Shown: positions 47,568 through 56,781 of the stretch, piece by piece
Layout of the letters: each line of letters begins with the position of its first letter
How positions within the stretch are numbered: the stretch's first letter is position 1
NCBI GenBank assembly: GCA_002862205.1
Contig: PKCN01000076.1
Coordinates: 1 to 64,000 of the forward strand
Direction of reading: 5' to 3'
Length of the DNA stretch: 64,000 bases
Source: Planctomycetaceae bacterium
GTDB lineage: Bacteria; Planctomycetota; Planctomycetia; Pirellulales; Pirellulaceae
The notes under the pieces: generated by a model
The model's input: the letters and a program-made list of their open reading frames with translations, nothing else
The model's database searches: none
What the model was told of the DNA's origin: nothing
Made by a program: the position numbers and the translations under genes

Positions 47568-48794
47568 TCACTCACTGAGCAGATAGAGATTGCTTTTACT
47601 TCGCAGAATCAGGTCGTCTCCGACGACGGCAGGTGAAGCCATGAAGCCATCACCGAGTTGGGTCTGCTGCAGAAGTTTGAATTCACGTCCGGGCAGGATA
47701 GTGACAACTTCGCCCCGTGTTCCGAAGAAATAGATTTTTCCATCCGCGAAAATCGGTGACGCTGCAAACTCTTTCGCAAGTCTCTTTTGCCACAGAACCT
47801 CACCAGTGGCCGGTTCTCTGCACGATACGATTCCATCATCACTATTCATGTAGAACAGTCCATCGACCATCAATTGCGATGACTTTTTTGCAACACCTTT
47901 GCGATCTGACCAGGCGATATGCGTCCCAGTCACATCACCTTCACCATCGGGCCGCACGGCAACCATCGATCCGCTACCATTGGTGATGAACACTAATCCG
48001 TCTTCATACAGCGGTCTGGCTGATGCATTCATGCCAGCGTGATAAACGGTCCACAGTTGCTCACCCGTTTCTGGTTCATAGGCGATGGTGGCAGCTGCCG
48101 AGGGGTAGATCAATTGTTCTTTTCCGTTGACATCGATCACTTGCGCGGTGCAGTACGCTTTCATGCGATCACCATTATCCGTCCCATAGTCGATCTGGCG
48201 ATTCTTTTTCCACACGGTTGAGCCGTTATCGGCGTCAAAAGCGACAACGTATTGAACATCGAAGCCATCGTAGGCAACAAACAGTTTTCCTTTGTGCAGA
48301 ATCGGTGATGACGCGGGTCCTCGATGGTGGTCGCATGCCAAGTCCCGGCGAGCCCATATTTCCTCGCAGGTGCTGGTATTCAGACAAGTTGTCAGGTAGG
48401 TGCCAAAATGCACGTAAACCCTGCCTTCCTCGACCACAGGCGTGGGCGTGGCATAACTATTCATCGGATGGCAGAACGCCGGTGACTTGTTCTCGACGAG
48501 AACCCGATCATGAATCACGTTCCCGCTGGTACGATCAATGCAGACCACCGACAGTTTCGATCCATCTTCGGTAGCCGTGGTCAGCCAGATCTGGTTGCCC
48601 CACACCACGGGCGATGACCAACCCTTGCCATGGATCGCGGTCTTCCATTTCACCGCCGCCTGATCGATCTTATCGGGCAAATCAGCTCCCGTCGCATGTC
48701 CATCTCCTGCCGGTCCTCGATACTCAGGCCAATTTTCGCCAGCAAATACTGGGGCTGACATCAACAAAACGAGCAGAGTGCTACAAACTTTCAT
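47568..48794 (-). CDS. Exported PQQ-like beta-propeller protein
   Basis: 408 residues with signal peptide (CSTLLVLLMSAPVFA). Mature start ENWPEYRGPAGDGHATG is the W-x-x-(F/Y)RGP-x-G start of planctomycete BamB-like propellers. About seven blades follow with recurrent W motifs (for example LVWGNQIWLTTATEDG-like, YEPETGEQLWTVYHAGMNAS, CREPATGEVLWQKRLAKEF). The PQQ-ligand pattern is not clear, so it may be a scaffold rather than an enzyme. Periplasmic or surface. Divergent from the ferritin-like gene. Confidence 0.88.
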   Translation of the reverse strand: MKVCSTLLVLLMSAPVFAGENWPEYRGPAGDGHATGADLPDKIDQAAVKWKTAIHGKGWSSPVVWGNQIWLTTATEDGSKLSVVCIDRTSGNVIHDRVLVENKSPAFCHPMNSYATPTPVVEEGRVYVHFGTYLTTCLNTSTCEEIWARRDLACDHHRGPASSPILHKGKLFVAYDGFDVQYVVAFDADNGSTVWKKNRQIDYGTDNGDRMKAYCTAQVIDVNGKEQLIYPSAAATIAYEPETGEQLWTVYHAGMNASARPLYEDGLVFITNGSGSMVAVRPDGEGDVTGTHIAWSDRKGVAKKSSQLMVDGLFYMNSDDGIVSCREPATGEVLWQKRLAKEFAASPIFADGKIYFFGTRGEVVTILPGREFKLLQQTQLGDGFMASPAVVGDDLILRSKSNLYLLSE

Positions 48795-49279
48795 GGAACT
48801 TCAGTGGGGAAAAGGTGGGAGCGACGGGTGGGAAAAGAGCAGAACCGAAAGAAACGGCCGAGCATTCATCGATGCCAGCGACCTGATAGCCCGGGGAGCC
48901 ATTTTCTCTCCAGGATTATACCTGATTCCCGCAATCAAGGCACGATTCACCTGTGCGGCGAATGCGTCGCGTCAGACCATGCTCAGGCGTTCTTCTTTTG
49001 AACGTCGACAGAGGCATTGTTTTTGAGTCTTTGAATCTGCACTTAAATTCGTTCACTCAGCCTGCCAGCGTCATCCAGAAAGGTCACCTGGTAATAACGC
49101 GATAACCACATTCTCTTGCAACGCAACCACCGGCGCTCAGGCAATCTGATCATCTGTGAAGCACAGGCCTCGCTATCCCGACTCAGAGGATCCGAACTGT
49201 TCCACCGGGCAGAACAGGCTAGAATCATGAATCAGCACGACGGGCTGACAATAATGCACATTGACGGGATGAATAAGCC
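48795..49279. other. Intergenic region between divergent genes
   Basis: About 485 bases between the propeller (-) and ferritin-like (+) genes. A 61-codon minus-strand frame (49043-49228) ends in ERRWLRCKRMWLSRYY and is unassigned. No promoter was fixed. Confidence 0.45.
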
Positions 49280-50704
49280 ATGAAGCCAATCGACGAGTAT
49301 CAAACCTACCGGAATCTTCCTCCCCTTGCAGGTTTGTGCAGCATGAAGCGAGCCATCGATTCCGACTGGTCACTCGACGAAAGCGTGGCGCGACTGAAAC
49401 GCATTCACTATGTTTTTCGACGGGTTCATGAATCGCTCATCTCGCGGATTCCGGGCGAGCCCATTTACGAGCTAAAAACACTCTACAGCCACCATGCATA
49501 CCTTTGCGCCGAGCAGATCGATTTGATCCGAAAGCGTGTCAGCGAAATGCGTGAGCCTCCCCTGGGGCTCGACAAAGTGCCCGACTTGAATCTGGAACTT
49601 GCCCTCGATGAACTCTCACGCTGCCCTGACACCGTTCATTTCCTCGCCGGTCTTTATCGAACCATTCTTCCCGAGTGCGTCATTGCCTGCGAACGGCTGC
49701 AAACCGACGCACATCCGCTCGCCGATGCTCCGACCGTACGCATCTCAAAACTCATGGCATTTGAAATCCGGGATGTGTACAGCACAGGCCAAGCCTGCCT
49801 CGACTGCCTGTTGTCCGACGAGGATCATTCCTCTGTTCTCGAGTGGCAAAGTCATTTACAGGCATATATTTCTTCCGCCGGGTCGATCGATGGCACTTCC
49901 GACCCGACACCCGCACCGCTATCACGTCGTTACGAAACGGAAGATGTGATTTATCAGCGTGAACCAGAACGCGACGAACGCTTCCGTGACCCTTACAATG
50001 CCGGCGTCAATCCGGAGGCGTTTTTGTATAACGAGCAATACGCGGCCAAAGACAAAACCTTGATGATCTATTACAAGCGACTCCGGGAAATAGATGTTCC
50101 AGAGGTGATGGCAACGATTTTGATCGACCTTCGTCACGAGGAACCGTGGGACTTCCACATGGAGATGTCGCGTCAGATGTGGGATGAAGCTCGGCACGCG
50201 ATGATGGGTGAAGTTGGATTCGCTTCGCAAGACATCGACTGGACCGAAATCCCCATCAACTTCACTTGGTCCAGAAATCTCAATACGCAACTGAGCCCGC
50301 GTGAGCGGCACGGTGTGCTGTTTTTCATCGAGCAAGGGTTGATGCCAAAAACGGGAAAGCGTTATGAATGGGAAATTGCGTCCGAGAGTGGGGACACGTT
50401 AGCCAAACTGTTCCAGGATTTTGACTGGGCCGACGAAGTGTTGCACGCGCAAATCGGGCGTCGCTGGTACGTCCCACGCTACAACTCGCTTGGCGAAGCG
50501 ATGGCTTATGGCGACAAGTGCTGGACACGTGTCCTGAGCAAATGGCAGGAGTATCAAGATCAAGGCCTCACCGAACACCGCAATTGGTGGCCGGAACTGT
50601 ACACCAAGGTCTGTTCTCAACGCGGTACGATTCCAGACCCCGAAACCTTGGCCTTCAGCCAAACCTACCAGGAGCAACGGGCTGACTTGGAAACCTTGGA
50701 ATGA
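49280..50704 (+). CDS. Ferritin-like di-iron-type protein (DUF455-like), function uncertain
   Basis: 474 residues, no signal peptide. The C-terminal half is helical and has ILIDLRHEEPWDFHMEMSRQ followed by MWDEARHAMMGEVGF and later FDWADEVLHAQIGRRWY. The E-x-R-H and E-x-x-H pairs spaced this way are typical metal ligands of four-helix ferritin-like folds such as DUF455. The N-terminal half (LYSHHAYLCAEQIDLIRKRV, MAFEIRDVYSTGQACLDCLL) resembles a second degenerate helical bundle. Cytosolic. Substrate unknown; oxidative or tRNA-modifying chemistry is known in relatives. Confidence 0.7.
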   Translation: MKPIDEYQTYRNLPPLAGLCSMKRAIDSDWSLDESVARLKRIHYVFRRVHESLISRIPGEPIYELKTLYSHHAYLCAEQIDLIRKRVSEMREPPLGLDKVPDLNLELALDELSRCPDTVHFLAGLYRTILPECVIACERLQTDAHPLADAPTVRISKLMAFEIRDVYSTGQACLDCLLSDEDHSSVLEWQSHLQAYISSAGSIDGTSDPTPAPLSRRYETEDVIYQREPERDERFRDPYNAGVNPEAFLYNEQYAAKDKTLMIYYKRLREIDVPEVMATILIDLRHEEPWDFHMEMSRQMWDEARHAMMGEVGFASQDIDWTEIPINFTWSRNLNTQLSPRERHGVLFFIEQGLMPKTGKRYEWEIASESGDTLAKLFQDFDWADEVLHAQIGRRWYVPRYNSLGEAMAYGDKCWTRVLSKWQEYQDQGLTEHRNWWPELYTKVCSQRGTIPDPETLAFSQTYQEQRADLETLE

Positions 50705-50725
50705 GCCATGAACTGGCAGAAACTT

Positions 50726-53155
50726 TCAGCGTCTTTCCGGCCATTGCAGATGGTGATGAAGAAATTGATAGGTACCTTTGCCGTTAATCGTGTGGGGTCC
50801 ATTAAAAAACTCGATCTCGGTCGCATCTCCGATGCCTAATTTATTGTAGTGCCGTCTCACTTTTGCGAATTCCCACGCAACCCATTCGTCGATCCCGACA
50901 CCATCATCATGTCCACGCTCGACCATGAACGGGCGGGGCGTCATCAACATGGACAGTTCTGCATAATTCGCCACATGTCCCATATTCCACTCAAAAATCT
51001 CGTATTCACCGGTCCACAGATAGCTGAACGGTGCATCTACGGACGCATTCTTTGCCACCCAATCGTTGTAGTCGGCGCTACAGATTGAAAGACAGTAGCC
51101 TGGTTCATCTGCGGTTGGCGGCAGCATCGGCGGGACCCTGACAGCGGTCTTACCTCCATAGGACAAACCGTAGAAACCAATTCTGGCAGGATCGACAGAT
51201 GGCAACTCACTCAACCATCGCAAAGTGACCAGGTGTTGGGGAATGATGTAACTGAATAGGGACCTTCCCAACACATTTGATTTTCGTTGCAGCGTGCGAA
51301 ACCGGTCGCCACCCCGATACGGGTTTTGCGGGGCATAGACAATGAAGCCCCTCCGACACAACTCGGCGGCAAATGATTTGTAGGCCCGATAGCCGCGTGA
51401 TTCTGGACCACTGATTGTATCCATCGGCACACCTTCAAGACCGTGCTGGCAGACAACCACCGGACGCTTCTCTCCCTCCCGCAAATCTTTTGGCAATAAA
51501 AGGATCCCGGACGCAATCACATCCTGATAGACATCCAGCACCACTTCATAACCTCGCATTTCATTATCATCGAGCACAAGCCGTGTCCTCGGGTCAGCAT
51601 CCATGCTGGGTACGGGCAAGCGCCCAAACAGCTCCCCATGAATGCGTTCACGCTCTGTTTGAGCGGACCGATCAAACGCCTCGGCTGATGTGCGGTCCAA
51701 TTTCGAAAATCGCGCATCACGCACGCGGAAGGCCTTCCGCACAAGTTGCTGTGTGAAGTCAACCATCTGATTGATTTGCGACCGTTGCCTTTTGAGTTCC
51801 TGAAAATGGGCACGTTGTTCCTCCAGCCTTCCGGAATGGTCGACTGCTTCGAGCTGCACAGAACAGATTTGCTCCAAACATCGCCTCACGGATTCACTTG
51901 AAAGCGGCTCGGAACCAGCCGGGCCTGTTTGTTCCACCACGCGAACAACCTCGCCAGCAAGTTCCTGCGGTAGCAAACCCCGCGCTCGTTTGACCTCTGC
52001 CAACACTGATTCTGTTTTCGGAGAGACAATGATTCCCGGCGCTGCGATGTTCCTACGCGCCTTGGCTGGTCCGTTAACTTCAGGAATCGCTGGCGACGCT
52101 TCGATAAACAATTGCCGGGGCGCAATCAGTGCTGCAAGCTCAGCATCACCACATTGGTTCAACAATCCCCAGACGTTCCTGTAGATCGGCTCCTGCCAAA
52201 CAGCGTCCCGTTGGTTGAAATATCCACTGACAATTGCTGCATCGATCCTTGTATCAATCGCTGCGCTATACAACGCAAGCAAGCCGCCTTCACTCACACC
52301 CGCCACAATGAGCGGCACATCTGCGGCTTCGTTCCTCAACACAAACTGGTCGATTGCAGCAAGAATTTTCTGAACTTCAAATCCAATCACGTGGCGTCCC
52401 ATCTCAAACGCCTGCCGATAAATGAACTCACGATGGGACAGATTTGTGGACCGCCCAATCTCGTCGTTACGACTAAACTCTGTACCCCGGCTGATCACAA
52501 CTGGAACGAGTACCTCACATCCCATCATTGCGAAGTCCAGGGCATAGCGTGTGGTGCAACCCCGCTCAACGTTGGAGTCATCCGTCCCCGCTGCCGTGGA
52601 AGGGTTGCCCGCCTGACGCATGTCAGGTGCAACGACTCCTGCAATCATTTCGGGTGTCCAGTCGGCATCTGGAATGGCCACCACCCGCGCCAACACACCC
52701 CGATTCATGGGCCTGATTAACAAACCTGTGGCGTCGATCCCAGGCAGTACTTTCCAACGCACCGCCACGATCTGAACCTGCCCGTTCTCGGCCACGATTC
52801 CGTCATCATCCAGACTGGCAATCACCTCAATCCCGACCGGTGGTATCCTTTCATCCACGACCCCTATCGACTCGGAAAAATCCCTCCGCATCTCGGAGGC
52901 AATTTCTCGTGATTCCGCCGTACCAAATGATTTACCTGCATGCTGATCCCGACGCTTTTCAGCCGCTGCCTGGATTGACCTCAATGCAAAACGGTCAATT
53001 CCCGCCACCATCACTTCATCCAACGGCATTGCCTCACTCAGCAACCGTGTTCCCGCCAATGATTCAGAGGACACTCGTTGGGGTACTTGCCCCGAAACAG
53101 TTATCGATCCAAAAAAAAGCAAGCCGCAAATGCACTGAAACCGCGACAACGCCAT
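50726..53155 (-). CDS. Exported protein with two alpha/beta-hydrolase domains
   Basis: 809 residues from ATG 53155 (frame open to 53203), with signal peptide (FQCICGLLFFGSITVSGQ). First domain nucleophile elbow GVSEGG (about 286-291). A middle helical linker follows, then a second domain with PYRGGDRF, nucleophile GLSYGG (about 663-668), Asp near GHDDGVG and catalytic His in NGPHTING. The second domain resembles acetyl-xylan/dienelactone-type hydrolases common in planctomycetes. Likely esterase or deacetylase acting on extracellular polysaccharides. Both nucleophile elbows are retained, so both domains may be active. 22 bases from the convergent ferritin-like gene. Confidence 0.8.
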   Translation of the reverse strand: MALSRFQCICGLLFFGSITVSGQVPQRVSSESLAGTRLLSEAMPLDEVMVAGIDRFALRSIQAAAEKRRDQHAGKSFGTAESREIASEMRRDFSESIGVVDERIPPVGIEVIASLDDDGIVAENGQVQIVAVRWKVLPGIDATGLLIRPMNRGVLARVVAIPDADWTPEMIAGVVAPDMRQAGNPSTAAGTDDSNVERGCTTRYALDFAMMGCEVLVPVVISRGTEFSRNDEIGRSTNLSHREFIYRQAFEMGRHVIGFEVQKILAAIDQFVLRNEAADVPLIVAGVSEGGLLALYSAAIDTRIDAAIVSGYFNQRDAVWQEPIYRNVWGLLNQCGDAELAALIAPRQLFIEASPAIPEVNGPAKARRNIAAPGIIVSPKTESVLAEVKRARGLLPQELAGEVVRVVEQTGPAGSEPLSSESVRRCLEQICSVQLEAVDHSGRLEEQRAHFQELKRQRSQINQMVDFTQQLVRKAFRVRDARFSKLDRTSAEAFDRSAQTERERIHGELFGRLPVPSMDADPRTRLVLDDNEMRGYEVVLDVYQDVIASGILLLPKDLREGEKRPVVVCQHGLEGVPMDTISGPESRGYRAYKSFAAELCRRGFIVYAPQNPYRGGDRFRTLQRKSNVLGRSLFSYIIPQHLVTLRWLSELPSVDPARIGFYGLSYGGKTAVRVPPMLPPTADEPGYCLSICSADYNDWVAKNASVDAPFSYLWTGEYEIFEWNMGHVANYAELSMLMTPRPFMVERGHDDGVGIDEWVAWEFAKVRRHYNKLGIGDATEIEFFNGPHTINGKGTYQFLHHHLQWPERR

Positions 53156-53385
53156 AAGAACACCAGCTTTCTTAAAAAATGGAGAATTTGAGCGAGAACC
53201 CATTTTGGTTGCCCCTTGGCCACCGCCATCATCTTACCCGCTCGGACCTACAGCAACGCCAGAATCAAACAGACCTCTGCCCACCACCACGAGCACATTC
53301 TGAGACCTGGAACGCCGCGAAAAAACCGGAACACCGAGCCGGCAATGGTCACTCACCAAGTCCCTTGCGGGACAACGTTCCCAGC

Positions 53386-53490
53386 GCGGACGCAGGTGTT
53401 ATCAACGCGGACGCAGGTGTTATCAACGCGGACGCAGGTGTTATCAACGCGGACGCAGGTGTTATCAACGCGGACGCAGGAGTTCCAATC
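53386..53490. repeat. 21-bp tandem repeat, 4 perfect plus 1 diverged copy
   Basis: GCGGACGCAGGTGTTATCAA plus C at 53386-53406, 53407-53427, 53428-53448 and 53449-53469; a decayed copy at 53470-53490. No spacers. Confidence 0.95.
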
Positions 53491-53557
53491 GTGGACGCTC
53501 CGCGAAACCGGGTTTTCTGGACCGTCGACGGACGCTCCTTCTGCGTGTTTTGTTGGT

Positions 53558-53577
53558 GTGAGATTTTACGATCTCAC
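53558..53577 (-). terminator. Hairpin downstream of DUF502 gene
   Basis: GTGAGAT / ATCTCAC with a six-base loop, 39 bases past the DUF502 stop. No T-run follows on the minus strand, so it may be an RNA-stabilising stem rather than an intrinsic terminator. Confidence 0.4.
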
Positions 53578-53615
53578 AATTCGTACAGCGGCAGCCCGAA
53601 GTTGGCCGCCTGAGT

Positions 53616-54398
53616 TCAAGCATCAGCGTCCGTGGTGTCCCCGGAATCTTCGGTCTCGGGACTTCCCGCACTTGAGTTCGCAATACCTTTTTTGGCTGCA
53701 GTAGCTTGGTGTTCCGCGACAATTGCCTTTGCCTTAGCCAGATCTGATTCTTCCATCATGCCTGGAGCAGTCACCCCCATCGAGACATAGATCGACATCA
53801 GAGCCTCGACGGACATGTCGACTCTTTCGACCGCTTCAACGGGCATGAATAGCAATCCGCCACCAATTGGAACAGGCGACTGGGGTACCAGCACGACGCA
53901 AAACTCTTTCCCGTTGATGGTGATCGCTTCAGGGGTGGGCAACAACGCCAACACGCCAACCCCACCTTTTTCTCCAAAATTACAATACACCACCCCCATG
54001 CCTTTGAGCTTGTCGTCACCACCGGAGTCCAACATATCGACCAACTGTTTCGACGTGTCGTACACCTTTCCAACCAGCGGCAATCGTTTTGCAATCGCTT
54101 CGGTGACCTTGGAAAAGAGACCTCGCATCCCAGATTCCACAAGGAACCCAAGGATCAAGGTACCGATACAAATTCCAATCCAACCAATGGCATACGCCAC
54201 GATCGGATTTCGCACAAAATTGAGTCCGATCTTGCTCAACTGATTTCCAAGAAACGTTTCCGGCCCAACCAATTGGCCGAGAAAACCTAAAGTCCACGTG
54301 ATTGCGATCACCGTGATCAGTAGAGGCAAAATCGCGAACAACCCAGCGAGAAAATAACGCACTATCCGGTTCACACCACCGCTCTTTTTCTTACTCAT
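53616..54398 (-). CDS. DUF502 family membrane protein
   Basis: 260 residues from ATG 54398 (frame open to 54434). The N-terminus MSKKKSGGVNRIVRYFLAGL leads to one helix (FAILPLLITVIAITW), and a second helix is AYAIGWIGICIGTLILGFLV. Then the DUF502 signature: RLPLVGKVYDTSKQLVDML, VLVPQSPVPIGGGLLFMPVE, and AVERVDMSVEALMSIYVSMG. The C-terminal 40 residues are Ala/Asp/Ser-rich. Inner-membrane protein of unknown function, widely conserved. Independent transcription unit. Confidence 0.9.
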   Translation of the reverse strand: MSKKKSGGVNRIVRYFLAGLFAILPLLITVIAITWTLGFLGQLVGPETFLGNQLSKIGLNFVRNPIVAYAIGWIGICIGTLILGFLVESGMRGLFSKVTEAIAKRLPLVGKVYDTSKQLVDMLDSGGDDKLKGMGVVYCNFGEKGGVGVLALLPTPEAITINGKEFCVVLVPQSPVPIGGGLLFMPVEAVERVDMSVEALMSIYVSMGVTAPGMMEESDLAKAKAIVAEHQATAAKKGIANSSAGSPETEDSGDTTDADA

Positions 54399-54511
54399 TT
54401 CATTCCTACTGGGTATTTCCGTCGGTATGACCAACGGCAGTCCTTAAAAATCTCTACTCTATCTTTCAATCAACAACGCCTGTCGCAGTGCAACGAGAGT
54501 TTGTGCATGAT

Positions 54512-55789
54512 TCAGTTACGTTTGCCACGCAGACAAACCAACCTCTCACCAACACGTAGCAGGACGCTTCCATCGACCACTGCTGGAGTCGCGCCAACGG
54601 GCCCACCAAGCGAGAATTTTCCCAATTCCTTGTATTGATCGCCCGCATGAAGCACAGTCGCTTGTCCATCCAAATTGATCAGCAGCAGGCGTTCTCCAAC
54701 GACCACCGGCGAGGCGCTGAAATTACCGCCAACGCGTTTGGCCCAGATCACTTCACCCGAGTCAGCCTTCAGGCAAGTCGCGATGCCCTTGTCATCTACC
54801 AGGAATAATCGATTTCCCTTGAGCACAGGTGTTGGCACATAGGGTGCTCCGCGATCGAGCCGATAGACCTGTTGAGGTTGTTCATTGGAATTTTTCGGGA
54901 TACGCACTGCAACGAGGTGATTCCCTCCGCCGCCGCTTCCGCTGGATGCTATCGCAAGATCGCCGACAATCACAGGCGTGCTGCAGCAGCGCATTTCGAA
55001 TACTTTCAGGCTCCACAGCATTCGCCCTGTCTTAGCATCCAGACCAAACATCCCATTTCCGGTGTTCGCATCAATGAGTTGCGAGGTTCCCTGCCCCTGA
55101 TACATCGCTGGCACCCCATAACAGGACCGGGTGGTGTCCAAATCCGTTTGCCACTGCGTTTGGCCGGTTTTACGATCGACCGCGATCATCCGACTCACGC
55201 CTGCAACTTGGCCTGGCTTGAGTTGATCGGCCTGCTGCGAGTTAAACAAAACCACAGAATCACCGTAGACCACGGGTGACGTCCCAAATCCATGTTGGGA
55301 TTGCCATCTGCCAAAATCTCGTGACCAGACTTCGACGCCTGCATGGTCAAAACACTTCAGATAAGTGTGTTCCGGTTCCGACCAAGCGACAAACACGAAC
55401 GCTTCATCAACAAAGGGCGTGCTTGAGGCGAACGTATTGCGTTTATGTAGAGGATGCGACGTCTGCTCAAACTTTCTGGTCCATCGCAGATTTCCACTAT
55501 CCAGATCAATGGACTGCACCCCGATGCGGTTCTCCGCTGGAAAAGAGAGCAGATAAAACACCTTTCCACCGAACACCACGGGCGACCCCACATCGCGTGA
55601 CCCGAGATCACGGGTCCAGGCATAATCCGCCGCAGTCCAAGATACCGGCAAGATTGTGTCGTCGGATACGCCCTGCCCCTTCAACCCATGAAAACGCGAC
55701 CAGGGTTCGGCAGCCATCGACTCGGAGATTGACTCCAGGGAACTCACACAACAACATGCCAGCAAAAGGGGAACGATGGTGTATTTCAT
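54512..55789 (-). CDS. Exported PQQ-like beta-propeller protein
   Basis: 425 residues from ATG 55789, which starts a signal peptide (YTIVPLLLACCCVSSLES); the frame is open to 56011 but that extension looks unlike a leader. The mature part starts EPWSRFHGLKGQGVSDD, similar to other planctomycete propellers. Blades show W motifs (DSGNLRWTRKFEQ, KTGQTQWQTDLDTTRS, AKTGRMLWSLKVF, DSGEVIWAKRVGGNFSASP). BamB/PQQ-dehydrogenase-like fold. No obvious PQQ ligand set. Paralogous in layout to the gene at 47568-48794. Confidence 0.87.
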   Translation of the reverse strand: MKYTIVPLLLACCCVSSLESISESMAAEPWSRFHGLKGQGVSDDTILPVSWTAADYAWTRDLGSRDVGSPVVFGGKVFYLLSFPAENRIGVQSIDLDSGNLRWTRKFEQTSHPLHKRNTFASSTPFVDEAFVFVAWSEPEHTYLKCFDHAGVEVWSRDFGRWQSQHGFGTSPVVYGDSVVLFNSQQADQLKPGQVAGVSRMIAVDRKTGQTQWQTDLDTTRSCYGVPAMYQGQGTSQLIDANTGNGMFGLDAKTGRMLWSLKVFEMRCCSTPVIVGDLAIASSGSGGGGNHLVAVRIPKNSNEQPQQVYRLDRGAPYVPTPVLKGNRLFLVDDKGIATCLKADSGEVIWAKRVGGNFSASPVVVGERLLLINLDGQATVLHAGDQYKELGKFSLGGPVGATPAVVDGSVLLRVGERLVCLRGKRN

Positions 55790-56282
55790 GATTCGAACCG
55801 AACAAGGCGGAGGAGTGAGGGGACGTAAATTTGCAACCTGAAACCGTCTCAATGTTGGGTGAATCGCAGACCGAATGAGGCTGTTGGGTACGCATTGTAG
55901 ATCAACCGCGATGCTACGGGGGTACAGTGGGCTCATTCTTTTCCCGCCTGCCCCTGATGCACCTCCTGCCATCATGACCATGACGATAGCAATCACGAGG
56001 CCCAAGCCCATCGGTTTCCGCTTTTATTGACCGGTGGGGATTTCTCCCCTTTCCCCAAACGGTATCCCAGTTGGACATTCAACCCACACATCTGCTTTCC
56101 GAGCATCGTGAGGTGATTGAGGCGTCCACCAGTCCGCTATGACCGTCACGCCTGAAGTACAAATCGTTTTCGCGAATCGACTCCCGAGCCATGCCTGATT
56201 CGCGTGTTCATAACACGACATTGATGAGATAACCCAACTCCTCGTTCAGATCATCAGAGGTCGTAACCGTCACTGACAACTT
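55790..56282. other. Intergenic region, no supported gene
   Basis: About 490 bases between the propeller gene start and the sigma-factor remnant. A short stem (GGGGA / TCCCC near 56036-56049) was noticed. No gene supported. Confidence 0.5.
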
Positions 56283-56588
56283 CTACTGAATCACGATGCG
56301 AAAGCTCTTGCATAACTGATGAATCGCTACCGTCACAGCATTACTGGAGAGATCAAGTTGTGCGTCGGCAGAAGCCGCCGACAAATCCGTTGAATCACCC
56401 ATTAACCAGCGTTTCAACACATCGAACTGCTCTGCTTTCCCAGATTTTTCGCACGACATCTCAACCTTGAGCAGGCCACCCTCGATCAACGCAAGCGCCC
56501 AAGCTCGATCAAACAAAGCATCGGGATCAGGTTGTGCGGGGATCAGCGATCTGCAACCCAGGAGACGTGCCGCAGCCACTCGAATCAA
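56283..56588 (-). pseudogene. C-terminal remnant of ECF-like sigma factor
   Basis: About 101 codons. The segment FDRAWALALIEGGLLKVEMS then GKAEQFDVLKRWLMGD and SNAVTVAIHQLCKSFRIVI aligns in order with the end of planctomycete ECF-like RNA polymerase sigma factors (DREWAL, AGKAELFE-LKP, EGAVKVAVHRLRRRFRELL). The upstream half, including region 2 with its core- and -10-binding residues, is missing. Region 4 has lost conserved Arg/Met residues (KVAVHRLRRRF has become TVAIHQLCKSF). Preceding bases (56589-56781) do not restore an N-terminus in any frame. Best read as a decaying fragment. Confidence 0.6.
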
Positions 56589-56781
56589 TCGAGTTTATTT
56601 CGACTTCTCCCCGCATGAGTCTGTCAAGCCGTCGCACGACATTGTCTCGGGCACCGGTACGACCGAGCAGACCGCCTGGAAACAAGAAAATTGCGCCCCT
56701 GTTCGTGCTCCCGATTCACATGCCGACGCAGTAGCATGCACGTCAAAGCCCTCGTCTACTTTCCACTGTTCATCCTCATCA

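Larger units (their letters stand above)
53156..53615. other. Intergenic region with 21-bp repeat and hairpin
   Basis: About 460 bases between DUF502 and the hydrolase gene, both on the minus strand. Holds four perfect 21-bp repeats and a perfect hairpin (53558-53577). Plus-strand frames here are translations of the repeat. Confidence 0.6.

Noticed and set aside
49043-49228. 61-codon minus-strand frame ending in an Arg/Trp-rich segment
   Set aside because: No recognisable family and weak start; could be real but not supportable here.
53386-53490. Possible CRISPR array
   Set aside because: Copies are contiguous without spacers and no cas genes are present; the same holds for the other tandem arrays.
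53179-53613. Plus-strand frame with NADAGVI repeats
   Set aside because: It is simply the 21-bp tandem repeat read in frame; the start lies inside the hydrolase leader and there is no family similarity.
55790-56011. N-terminal extension of the propeller gene to 56011
   Set aside because: The extension is not leader-like, whereas ATG 55789 begins a standard signal peptide.
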